In this document: one piece after another, positions 23,331 through 34,398 of the stretch
Numbering within the stretch: position 1 is the stretch's first letter
Layout of the letters: every line of letters starts with the position of its first letter
Assembly (NCBI RefSeq): GCF_000003815.2
Contig: NC_049995.1
Span: 3,541,154-3,605,153 of the forward strand
DNA: 64,000 nucleotides
Origin: Branchiostoma floridae
Lineage: Eukaryota; Chordata; Leptocardii; Amphioxiformes; Branchiostomatidae
Direction: 5' to 3'
Translations under genes and position numbers: made by a program
The notes under the pieces: generated by a model
Told to the model about the DNA's origin: nothing
The model's input: the letters and a program-made list of their open reading frames with translations, nothing else
The model's database searches: none

Positions 23331-26300
23331 TACATACATACATACATACGTACACACATAATATATACATACATACATACAAAGTCACATACAAAACACA
23401 AACTCGGGCAAACAAGGCGATATCAACACTTCGCTTCTTTGTGGACGTTAAGGGTGGACCAACATATAATATGGAAGTTTAAAATTTAGTTTTGCACTTC
23501 AATTGTAGTTGACCAGACGAAGATCACTGCACTTCTGTTTACATATATTTACCTCCGAGAGTCAGCAGTACATAAGAATAAGACCTTGCAAGGTCCAGCA
23601 GCGACTTCAGCAGGTCTTCCAGGGCTCCTCGGATCCTCTCAATGATCGACTGGATTTGAGCTTCTTCGTCGGCCTTCGTGACGTCACTCTCGGCCGCTTT
23701 CGTAGGCAGCTGTGCCTCGTCGTCATGCAACTCTTCGGAGCCTTTCGGAAAAATCACAAAATACACATAGTGAGAGAAAGAGGAATCCAAGTAAATGAAA
23801 TAGAGGGAGCAAAGGTCTTCACACCAAGGATTAGGCAGAAACTGTAAACGAAAGTTGAAGGAATAACTAAAGATTAAATGACAAGGGCTAATATGATTAT
23901 AGAAACATGTCTTTGTAGACGCTGATGACAAAGATGACTGAGCAAATGGTTACTTTTTCGTTATTCTTAGAGATATGAACATGAAACATGGCATATTAAG
24001 TTATATTTGCGAACGCTAAACCTTACGAAAAGGTCACATTTGTGTTTTCGTTGCCTTTAGTAAATCTTTCTCCACATTTAAAGGCGTTATACGTATCTCT
24101 AAAACTGTCCTGTTTTGTACTGGGGATATTCCTTTTTTTTCATAGACTTCGAGGATCCTACAGTCATGTAATACAGCTTACCTGGTAGCTTGCGCGGGAA
24201 CCCAAAGAGTGGAATGGCGACCAGGATGCCGAGTGTACCCAGTACAGGGAAGCCGAACCACCAGTTCCCGATCCATCGTGGATCCCATGGCGTCAAACCG
24301 GCCCTGGGTTCAATCAAAGATGTAAGAAATCAATGCACTTCCTGTCACTCTATGTAAATGTGACTAGTATACGAAAAATATAGCTGCAAAAACATAATGA
24401 ATAGGTAGACCAAACACAATAACCCCCGTGTATTAGTAGTATAATTATTCATCGACCCCATGGCATATGTCTGATAGACGACTATTTCTACTAACTCTGA
24501 ACGCTACTTCCTGTCGCTCCTGCAAGTCTGATGGTTACACCATCGTCCAACACACTTCCTTCCCTCTCTACTGACAGTATATTCAATCAACTACACCACA
24601 CAAGAGCATAAACATCGAGACACACTGAAACATATCGTTTGTACACAAAGGCAATCAATCAATCAATCAATTAGTTAAAAAATGATGGAATCGATGGATT
24701 AAAGAAGGCATATCCCATATTTTGTAGTTACAAATACAAATTCACTTTGCTAAAATGTTCTTATTGTTACATGTCTAATCATTATTACTTACGAGTATCC
24801 ATCCTCGATTGGCCACTCCACATACAGACTGAGAAGCTGCCCGATCAGGACGTACCCGATAGTTGGACCAATGCACACAATTGTGAACATTATAGCTGGA
24901 AATGTAAACAAACACAATATGATTGTGAAATAATTTCATGACTAAGCTATCCCTGTTGTTCAAGATGCAGGAGAGGTAATAAAGTTACGGGGGATGATCC
25001 ATTAGTGTGAAATCATCTTCCAGCCAGGGACCTAATTTCGAAAATTTCATTAAAGGGATTGAATTGTACACTTGCAATTGAGAAAAGTTGCACAAAATAA
25101 ATTAGATTTGCATTGTGACATTCCGAAGGCCCACAACCACAATATCGCAAGCAAATCCTACGCAATTTGTCGTTGTGGGGCTTCGTACAACTTACCCACG
25201 TAGAGGCCAGAAACTTTCTTCTTGACGTTCTCGTCCATGTAGGCGATCCCTACGGTAAACAGGGAACCTCCGCACTGACTTAGGAAGAACTGAGCAACCA
25301 CGAACACGTACAGGTAGTTACTGAGTGCGCTGAAGCTGTAAAAAGATATCAAAGAATTATCATGAATGCTAGATTCCATTTGATTTCATTGATCACACAT
25401 TTTCTTTTTTGTATTACTATAACATATGACTGTGTTAGTACTAGTTACTTCTCCTTTTTATTGATTCACTGATCATACCTCTTTTGTTGTATTATTATAA
25501 CATATGATTGTGTTAGTTACTTATGTTTGTTATTTATTGATTTCACTGATCGTACATCTTTTGTATTATTATAACATGTGCAGTTCTTTCTTTGTTAATT
25601 ATTATTCCATTGATCATACATTTTGTATAAGCATAGAGGAGGAGGGCACAGCATAAACCGTTAAGGTTTTTCCCTCCTCCTGCACCTTTTATATTTTATT
25701 CTCTTCTGTATCTATTATCATTTTGTATGTGCAAACTGAATAAACAAACAAACAAACAAACATTTCAACGATATCCATAGGCTGTACCAAAACAGAAAGA
25801 CAACTTCCAGGATATGAAAGTGAACTTGATAGACACATGTCCATAACTGGGTGAAGATCAGGACCTTATTTGCATAATTAAGTTATAAATTCCATAATTC
25901 CAGTGTTTTCTAAAATGATTGACTTACTGACTTGACTTTCCATGACATCATCATGATAGCACATATGTAATCAATGACAGGTGGAACACATAGATAGCAA
26001 GTAAGGAGCTAATGGTCTTAATTAATACGAAAAAGTTGCAATCTCTATCAGTGGTAAATGATGAGAATTTGACACGTGACTCGTGTAAGCAGGTTGCGCG
26101 TGTATTTCCCCGTGCATGGATTACCTAAATGTGATTTGCATTATAGGCAATGAACTGTTGTAACATTTCTAAATGCTCTAAACGTGTTAGGGAGGCACTG
26201 CGCTATTTGTTAAATGTTCAATAATACAAATGTGTAATCACTGACCTTTCGGTAGTTTCGGTGGTGCATTGTTCAGTTGAACTGCCATTGTTGGAGGACT

Positions 26301-27876
26301 GATGGCACATCGTGTTGGTCTGCTGGGAAGAGGTCACGTTTGTTGCGTAACTGCCGGGTGCTTCGTAACGTCCTGGTAAGAAAAACACAAAATCATATCC
26401 ATAGGGTCACATGATAAGTTAAGACTCAGTGGGTCAGTATTGCTGAAGAAGACCAAATGATTGGTTGGTCTGACCAAAATGATTGGTTGGTCTACATTTC
26501 GATAAGTGTTGGTAATTTGCAAATTGCAAAACCTTAATATTTTTTCTGTTCTTTTTCTTGAACAAAAACTTTGATAACTTTTTACAACGAAAAGTCTGCA
26601 TAGAACACATTTGTTATATCTAACTCAGTGTAGATACTGCCACTGAATTACCTGTTAAGAAGTGCGGCGAGGCGAACAGGAAACAACCAACCCCATACAG
26701 CAGCGTTACCGCTCCAAGCCACTTCCCCTGGAAAAAAAGGGAATGAAATGGAATGATTTACTCATGATACCGCATTTAAAACAATCAGGATGGCCAGATA
26801 CAGGTAATTGTGCAACATGTTGAATAGGACTACTGAGACCTTGTTGACACCAAGACTTGCGGTGTGCCTGTTTTAGTTGGCGTGACAGGAAGTGGAATTC
26901 AGAGGTGGTAGAATAAGTCGTTCGTTGGACATGAAATTCCAGACTAAAGGAATTATCGAACAAGACATCAGTTCAACAGGACGTATGACAAACTAAATAT
27001 TTGTCGAAGAATCATACCATGTTCTAACAACTCCTACCTTATGCGTTTTGCCGGCGATGTGTGTTACGAATGGCATCGTGACAAGGGCAAAGATCTGGTA
27101 GGAACTGACGATGAAGCCACTCTTGGAGCTGGACATCTCAAACCGTCTCTCCAATGTAGATATGATCCCAGGAATGAATCCGTAAGTTGACGTGCACTGA
27201 CGGAAAATGAGGAATAAGACGCAACGATTACTTTAATACATCGATAAAGGTTAGACATCTAGGTATGTATTAAGATACGCCAAAAACCAGTAACTCAAGC
27301 AACTTGATATGATTTTGAAACGGTCAGACGTTTTAGAGAGCATTCACTATCTTTTGTCAGTGACACTAAATATTCTAAGGTTCAGTTGTATGACAAAGTA
27401 ATAAAAAGTCAGGCATGCAGTTAAAAAGACAAATAGGGTAAATATGTCATTTTTTTTATATCTGTACATTTACATTATTCTATAACTATCGGATGACCAT
27501 AGCCTAGCTTATAGCCATATTTGCTAGATTTGTGAGTATACACCCGCCATTTTGAATCTGTCGCCATTTTGAATCTGCCGCCATTTTGATTCTGAGCCAC
27601 CTTGCGGGGGACGCCTAAAGTTACAATGACGAGTCTCCTTACCTCAAGGGCACCAGTAAGACCCACGAAAAAGAGCAGCCATCTTGAAGTGTTGAAGACT
27701 TGAAGGAAATCAGGTTTAAAGCCGAACCAGCCGAATCGAAAGTTTTTCTCCTTCTCCTTCTGGATTTGCGCCGTTGTGTTGAAAGGCTCGTACCGAGGGG
27801 TTGTGTCGAGCAGGGGGCGGCCATTTTGGTGATGGGCCAGCTGGCGAAGGTCGGGTAAACTGCTGAACATGGACAT
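20397..27876 (-). CDS. Gene C: OATP/SLCO-family organic anion transporter, complete
   Basis: Close paralogue of gene B in tandem. Coding exons: 27643-27876, 27038-27196, 26652-26727, 26246-26372, 25196-25335, 24793-24895, 24182-24303, 23553-23741, 23029-23130, 22537-22726, 22158-22281, 21433-21641, 21067-21131, 20397-20665. They sum to 2109 nt (702 residues plus TAA). Exons of 76, 140, 103, 122, 102, 124, 65 and 269 nt are the same size as in gene B. ATG at 27876 follows an AG acceptor immediately and gives the same M-S-M-F-S-S-L-P-D-L-R-Q start. The Kazal-like module is at about residues 481-522; a 65-nt penultimate exon codes for R-S-F-G-L-G-M-Q; the last exon holds the D-N-A-C..W motif and TM12. 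Exon 2 is single copy here, unlike gene B. Predicted membrane importer of organic anions; substrate unknown. Confidence 0.93.
22055..22157 (-). promoter_or_regulatory. Intronic block next to the Kazal-exon donor, shared with gene B
   Basis: Counterpart of 5701-5803. It contains a second donor-like CATGGTGAGG about 40 nt downstream of the true donor CATG/GTGAGT, conserved in both genes, which could act as an alternative or decoy 5' splice site. Confidence 0.55.
23285..23400. repeat. CA then TACA microsatellite
   Basis: About 20 CA units followed by TACA units in a gene C intron. Confidence 0.9.
25381..25762. repeat. Short tandem array with retroposon-like CAAA tail
   Basis: Four degenerate units of about 65-90 bp (TGATTTCACTGATCATACAT...TTGTATTATTATAACATATG) run into a segment ending AATAAACAAACAAACAAAC. 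The layout suits the 3' end of a retroposon with internal tandem repeats. In a gene C intron. Confidence 0.55.
27286..27385 (-). mobile_element. Single-arm relic of the 1066-1352 foldback family
   Basis: Contains CAGTAACTCAAGCAACTTGATATG, AAACGGTCAGACGTTT, and TTTTGTCAGTGACACT in the same order as the arms of the element at 1066-1352, with scattered differences. Lies in intron 1 of gene C. Confidence 0.55.
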
Positions 27877-28654
27877 CTATGGAAAAGCGGTCGAAGAGTG
27901 AGATTTTACGTCAAATCAGGGCACAGACATCACACTTTGGTTTCCAAAGAGTTCTTTGTTTCTTCTTCTACCTCTATATAATACAAGAAAAAAGGCCTCA
28001 CGGCACATCGTATACTGGGGGAGTGCAGCTGATGTGGTAAGTGGTGGGGCACGAAAAAATAAGACATAAACGAACGAAAAAGTGCGTAAAATGAACTGAA
28101 CTGTGGAACTACAGTATGTACAACTGCCATGCCTCGGCTTACAATATGGTGATTGTCAGCAAGCTCTTTACACATGAATCCAATGTACTATTAATTTAAA
28201 AGTTTGAGTTCTGATCAATGTTGACATAGATTTATTTTTCATCGATTGGTGGGCAATGGATGCTTTGTAGGAATCGCTAATGATGTAAAAGCGCTACTAC
28301 ATTTCGTTGCAGACAAAATGTAATAGCATATGGGTAAGCTAAGGGAAATGAGTAACGCCTTGTTCTTGTTCTTCTTCTTCTCGGTTCAGCACTCCTGCTA
28401 TACTCTTTGCCAACGTCATTTCGCAACTCGATACCGTAAACAGAGGCGAAGCATAAACAATGCGAAGTAAGTGAAGAATTCTCCAAGTTGATGAAACAAT
28501 AGCTAGTCTATACTCCGCATTTACTTGTGTGCTGACCACGGTTACACCAACTGGCTGCCAATCATTAATTTTAGATACAGAAAGTTCCTAACAACAAGAT
28601 GAAAAGTGGATCGTATGAGATATTCAAAGGTGATACAATCGGTCTTTAAACCAC

Positions 28655-28860
28655 AGCGCGCGGTAACATTCGTCGCGTTGCAGACAGTCGTACGATGTTA
28701 ATCTCGCTTGATTTTCAAGCACGCTGTGACTGAACTAACCCCCGAATACGTTATAAGACAGTCTTTTCCCAAACAACACAGCTGAATTTTGTTCAACACT
28801 TGCAAGCATATTCCAAGAATTCATTCAGTTGACGATCGTAAGACGACCTTACCACAATGG
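28655..28860. repeat. Dispersed GTCGTACGAT-containing repeat, copy 1
   Basis: Shares GTCGTACGAT, TGATTTTCAAGCA, GCTGTGACTGAACTAAC and TAAGACAG in order with 30235-30325, each with small changes. Palindromic TCGTACGA words recur in both copies. Unclassified. Confidence 0.4.
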
Positions 28861-29204
28861 TGACTTAGATGACGATCTTTACAAAAATGTTTGATTAAAA
28901 TGCTACCTTGCTTCGATGCGCATCCCCTCCAAAATGATCTTATATATCCACTGATAACTTGTCCGTCGTTCGGCCGACGAAATCAACAAACAGCAAGACA
29001 TCGACAAAATCTTGGTAATACATTTCAACTATTGCATCATTGTGTTTTCCAGCATCTTTTAAATGAAAAAAAGGCAAAGATTGAAATATCGAGTAGGGTT
29101 TTTTTTTTCGAGATAAGAATATAATTAGATATTAGAATATGTCTCTTTCTACTTAGAGATAAAATTATAGATTAGTCTAATAGAATTTCTAGAATGGTTC
29201 CTAC

Positions 29205-29260
29205 CTTATACACCTGTTGTCAGCCGGACGGTAGAACAGAAAAGTGAGGTTGTGTGTCGG
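29205..29260 (-). other. Candidate non-coding first exon of gene C
   Basis: Minus-strand CAGGTGTATAAG/GTAGGA donor, matching the candidate gene B leader exon at 17821. About 1.3 kb upstream of the first coding exon. Start undefined. An octamer-like ATGCAAAT (minus strand, 29285-29292) lies just upstream and could be a POU-factor site. Confidence 0.4.
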
Positions 29261-30174
29261 CACGGTCGCCTTTGGGCAAGGTGTATTTGCATCTGGGCCT
29301 TTCGCCAAGGGCACCTCTTCATTTGTGATTGACACAGCCCTCCTCTTGTGCAACGCTCAGCACAAACGTGTTACTACGTAGGTATCATGTGTAGCGCGAT
29401 GTGAGAATCTCGAAATATCTGTCGAGTTCATTTTTAAATGTCTCGTTTATTGTAAAACCAAATGAAACTTGTTCAGTTAAATTTTAAATCAAGTAATATT
29501 TTATGCTCTCAACGATTGGTGTAAATATGCTACTGTAAAAGAATAATTATGCTAAACAAAGTTTAATATAGACAATATCTTAAGAAGCATAGTTGATTTT
29601 AAATAACAGCAAGTAGATAAAAGATATAATGTTGTAATGTAGTAAGGCTGTCAATGACAGTCAACCTGATTGTATGTTCCAGTGCAATTCAGTGCATGTG
29701 TTTGCGTGCAATGCGACACTGTAAAACTTTGTGTGTGAAATAATAAACAAAATCATCAGCATCGTCATCATCTCCATGTAAAATGGAGGTACGGTGTGTC
29801 TGTCTGACTGTCTGTCTGTCTGTCTGTAAGATACCATGATAATAAGGGTAGATCCTTTTTAAATTTTACTCCAAAAAAACTTAAGCTTCAGAAATAAATT
29901 GCATTTGTACATATACATTTGTAACGCACTTAAATCTGTCTTTCTAGTCTTCGAATCATCCTTTAAATAAACATTCATTAAAATGATCAATAAGAACGCT
30001 AAATGTGTATGAAAAGTCACCAACAATAGAACTATTTTTGATAAATTAAATCCCTCCTGTTAAAGGGCCCTGACTTTTTGTTGACCTTTCTCCTCTTGCA
30101 GGGATCCCACTAATAGGCTATTTGTCATCCTTGGTTTGAAGTTGCGCCTAAGGCATCTTTAGACACTCGTTGCA

Positions 30175-30425
30175 TCATTGGTTGCACACGCGACTTCGCC
30201 ACCTTTTGACTACTCTTACTCGATGGCGACGTTGTAGGTGGTCGTACGATTGTGTCATTGTGATGTTATGAATTTTCAATCAGGCTGTGATAGAACTAAC
30301 CAGTGATAAGGATCTAAGACAGCATATTTCGTAATAAGGCAGAAAAAATTCGTACAAATGTGCACGATCATCCCTGGATCGATTCGCGATCGTACGACTA
30401 TCGTACGACGCATGTTACGGGATCG
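30175..30425. repeat. Dispersed GTCGTACGAT-containing repeat, copy 2
   Basis: Diverged relative of 28655-28860. Its right part is dense in palindromic words (GATCGATTCGCGATCG, TCGTACGA). Confidence 0.4.
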
Positions 30426-32223
30426 TAAAGGTGCGGTTAACAGGTTGCATGCATTCTTGTCTCCTTGTGCGATTTTAAGCAAAGATTATGGTCTAATCTG
30501 CCGTTGACAAGGTTTTACAACAAGGTCCTTTCGTCATCATGAGACAGTTTGATTTTATAGGACACATGTACACTCACGAGGTCTCAAGACTTTCCTGAGG
30601 TTCTGTCCTACATCTGTTGTAAGGAAATTGTCAGTTTGTTATAGACTGGCAAACATTATTCTCACAAAGACCCTCAACTACAAGTCTATTCTTTGTTAAC
30701 TTTTGTAACTGCATTACATCACTGAATAGCACGTTTTGTTTGGCAGGTAGGTTCTCTATTAAATCTTAAGAAATGCGATGTAAAATTCATTTCAACCGAG
30801 ATGCCACAGTATATACTAACAAACGTTTTGCAAAAACATAATTTAACATCTGTCAATCAAGCTATCAGTTACGACAGATCCACTTCTGTTTGACCATAAG
30901 TGGGGTGAAGTCAACGCCAAATCCTTCTGGTCGCTGCTGTTTTCAGAAGCCAGTTTGCAGAGAATAAATTTTGAAAAAGCTTTCGACCACGAAACCGTTA
31001 TTGGTAACTGCTGACAGATAGGTGGCTATTCAAAACAACATGCAGTAGGTGCGTTAATAAGACTATATAAAAGAATAAACAGTGACATGGAGACATCGTT
31101 GTCATGTTGTCATGTTTGTAATGCCCACTTTTAATACAAAATGTTGATTGCACTGATCTTGCTTGGTTGGGGAGGGGGCGTTTTAGAACGTAGAGTTGTG
31201 ATATGTATTTAGAAAACAGCACAAAAGCGTTCTCAATATTTTGTATGACGATTCGCTGCCCTTTCCTTGACTTATTTGTAAAACCACAATTGACAGCCCG
31301 TGTCAGTACGGGTCATGTACCCTTTTAAGACTTCAGGATCTGCCTAGGGCTTCTTCAAACAAATCACACTCATTTTACCTGGGCTCAAAACAGAACCAAT
31401 CTTACAGTGCGGCTCTACACTCGTTTGTGGGTGATGTTTACATATATTCCTACACTGTGCATGTATAAAGTATGCGAGGGCAGTAGTAGTTGACAGTAAT
31501 ACGTGTCCTGTTTGCTTCTAGTACTACAGATGCACATGCTCGGTCCCTCTTCGGGGCGTGCGTTGGCATATCCCACCTGTGATGTAAGGCATTTTGACAT
31601 GTTCAGTACCCTCCGGCTAAGGCACTTACCGACAGAGACGGACCATTGTCCCTTTTAGTAAGGCACCTGTGGAGCTTTAGGCGTTTTCCCACGAACACGA
31701 ATGCTGGCAAGAGTCCATTTTTGGTCACAAATATGCTGACTTCTGGCCTATGATTGAACTGTGTGGTAGCTTGAGCTGTCAGGTGTACTATTAGTGGTCA
31801 TTTGAGGAGCGCAAGGCGCTTGCTGTATGATATAAGAAGTAAAATATGCTGTATATTTTATATGATACTTTTGTATGAAATATTCACTAAAGGTATCAGA
31901 ATGGTGCATAGAAATGACATCTTTAGGGAGTCATACTTTTCGCTACCATTTGTTCAAATCGCTAGTTATTTTCAATTTAACCATTATGTGATTCGCGTAG
32001 AGGTATCATGGAAAAGAAAGTCTATAGTCTACTTAGAATTCGTATAAATTTTGCATCAAAATGTTTTTTATTCTTTAAATTAAGGTTGAAATCTCAGTTG
32101 CAGACTTTTAAAGTTTACTTCTTTAATGAGAACAGATTCACCTCTGATCGTCATACAAATAGAAGAGGTTGCTTCTACTATGCAACACCTGTATGTCTTG
32201 AGTAACGCAAACAAACGCCACTC

Positions 32224-32588
32224 TAGCCTCCTTCACCGGCCTCTCTGGGAAGCTTGGCGATTTTTTTTTTCGGGGAGTAGGTCGATTCGCGATTTTTAAC
32301 CGGGAATATCATGCCGGTAAAGGAATATATGCCGGGAAAGGAATATGCACCGGAAAGCTTGTACGGGCTAGGCGAAATNNNNNNNNNNNNNNNNNNNNNN
32401 NNNNNNNNNNNNNNNNNNNNNNNNNNNNNNNNNNNNNNNNNNNNNNNNNNNNNNNNNNNNNNNNNNNNNNNNNNNNNNTGCATATTCCTTTCCCGGCATA
32501 ATATTCCCGGTTAAAAATCGCGAATCGACCTACCCCCCCGGAAAAAAAAGATCGCCAAGCTTCCCAGAGAGGCCGGTGAAGGAGGCTA
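32224..32588. mobile_element. Foldback transposon with perfect 8-bp target duplication (hAT-like)
   Basis: Element ends TAGCCTCCTTCACCGG and CCGGTGAAGGAGGCTA, flanked by the direct repeat CGCCACTC at 32216-32223 and 32589-32596. Arms of more than 100 bp mirror each other (CTCTCTGGGAAGCTTGGCGA; TCGATTCGCGATTTTTAACC). An assembly gap sits at the centre of the palindrome. An 8-bp duplication is typical of hAT-class elements; no transposase is visible. Confidence 0.8.
32380..32478. other. Assembly gap (about 100 N)
   Basis: Run of N at the centre of the hairpin element at 32224-32588; probably a palindrome-induced assembly break of placeholder size. Confidence 0.95.
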
Positions 32589-33779
32589 CGCCACTCAAGC
32601 ACTGCACATAATATGCAGTTGCATGTCTCAACTTAATATATGCAGGGTATGGTACCAATCACTGACTGTAGTTTGCGGTCATCTGTTTTTTATTTGTCCA
32701 AAAACAAAAAACGTACGTCATTAAGAAAACAACGCACTGAAGGTCAGATTTAAACGTCAAACAAATAGGGTCTAAGCTGTCATTTGTCTTTGACACGTGC
32801 CCAACCATTTTTGTGGTCAATGTTTTTACTTCAACCGATAGGATGTTGACCTTTGCTTTTTCGGGCTCACGAAATATGGGTGGTCGCTTCTTAGCTGGTA
32901 CCGATGCTGAGTTTACATTCATTAACTTCAAAATGTTCTAGATGTATTGAAACGTGCGTTTCCATGCTAATTATATCCTTCCAATAGTCACTTTAAAGGA
33001 CTATCGCTTCTTTTGAAGTCGGCGAAGGCACGATCACAGTACAAGCTTTTCACTTCAGTTTAGATTGATTGTGGTGATACTGTTTTGATATCCTGTGGAC
33101 ATATATGGAGAAATGAAACCCTTAACAGAAGTGCATTTTGTTGTATTTTATTTCACCATAGAGAGAAGTTTCACAAAATAGTGTTTTGCATAGACCGATA
33201 AATTTCTCGGATATTATAATATACATGTGTACATAAAAGTTATAACAGTATAACTCTAAGGGTTTATTTGTGTATCATTTTGTAAGTATAGACCCACATA
33301 TGAACAAACATACCGACCGATATGTCATATCGTCTGATTTACATAACGTCCTTCCGTTACATAGCAAATATATGCACCTTGTTTTTGTTTATACGAAGTA
33401 GAACAATAACATGTTTAAAGAAAAACGTTATAATATTCAAATTCTATGATGCATCTTTTTCTTTCACATCGTTTGGACCCAAATAATTCATGCTAGATCC
33501 GCTATGTCTTACCTACACCATGTACATATTGAATACAACTTTTCTGTATTTTTAAATAACTTCATCCGAAAATTTTGAAGACCTGTCATTATTCAACATA
33601 ATAAAAGTGTTTTCACTTACTCTTGGTTAGGTCATTTAAGGCTGGAATCTATTAATAAAGCATAGAAATATTGTACATTTTCTACTTCTCGGGTAATTTT
33701 TCTAGACCAAGTTCGACACACAAAGAAATGTGCTCAGATCTGTTTATTACACCCATATAGAAAAGTTATTCATCCATTA

Positions 33780-34380
33780 TCTGTGTAAAAGAAAAGATAG
33801 GCCCTACGTACAGACCATTTATTATCAAAGGCTTATCGTATTATAATAATCGTATTACAAGATTCCTTATTGGACATAAGCGTTTTCTTTTACACAACCA
33901 GTTCTTCTCACCTGCTGACGTTTTGATGTCTGTCAGACATCTTCCTCAGCTTCTAACAGGAGTTCTGGCTTCTGCTTCTCGCCGCTATTTGTAGCCGATG
34001 TCAATGGCGCTTTCGCCAAAAGAAAACTCTTATGTCCTATGATCTACCAACCTGATAGAAATATTTTCGCAAGATTCCTTATTGCTTTGACCTGGATATT
34101 GCTCTTACATACTGGATGCTGTTGCATTTTTCCTTCATGTTGCAGAAGTCAAAGACACTACAACCGTCCTTGCGTGCCACAAAATAAGAGATAGGCCCTA
34201 CGTAAAGACCATCCATCATAATTAAAGGCTTTAATATCGTATTACAAGATTCCTTAATGCTTTTGACATGGGTCATGGATATTGGTTTAACATACAGGAT
34301 GCTGTTGCATTTTTCTTTCATTTTGCACAAGTCAAAGACACAACAACAAGCCTTGCGTTCCACGCTTGAAAACTGAAGTG
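33780..34380. repeat. Tandem duplication in the gene D 3' flank
   Basis: GATAGGCCCTACGTA.AGACCAT and TCGTATTACAAGATTCCTTA occur near 33798 and again near 34190. A ~185-bp unit with GGATGCTGTTGCATTTTTC is found at about 34115 and 34300. A 166-bp inverted-repeat element is inserted at 33872-34037. The unit is open on the minus strand and gives two similar peptides (C-x-V-F-D-x-C-x-M-K-E-K-C), but nothing else supports coding. Confidence 0.55.
33872..34037. mobile_element. Small inverted-repeat element carrying a hammerhead-like motif
   Basis: Ends GGACATAAGCGTTTTCTTTT and AAAAGAAAACTCTTATGTCC (about 20 bp, one difference). Inside, on the minus strand at about 33908-33960, CTGAGGA is followed by a perfect 6-bp hairpin (GATGTC/GACATC) and AAAACGTC: the order of a hammerhead core with GAAA changed to AAAA. 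Resembles terminal regions of Penelope-like retroelements; likely non-autonomous and inactive. Confidence 0.45.
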
Positions 34381-34398
34381 CTTACCACTTGAGCAAAC

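Larger units (their letters stand above)
29300..34398. other. Region between gene C 5' end and gene D 3' end
   Basis: No OATP exon or other gene recognised in about 5 kb. It holds a GTCT microsatellite at about 29805-29826, the second GTCGTACGAT repeat (about 30175-30425), an 8-bp-TSD foldback element (32216-32596) with a run of about 100 N, and a tandem duplication interrupted by a small inverted-repeat element (33780-34380). The remaining sequence (about 30430-32200 and 32650-33750) is AT-rich with no feature I can support. Confidence 0.5.

Noticed and set aside
32309-32602. Protein frames spanning runs of N
   Set aside because: The residues are unknown and the flanks are arms of a palindromic transposon. 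The same applies to gap-spanning frames at 41257-41799.
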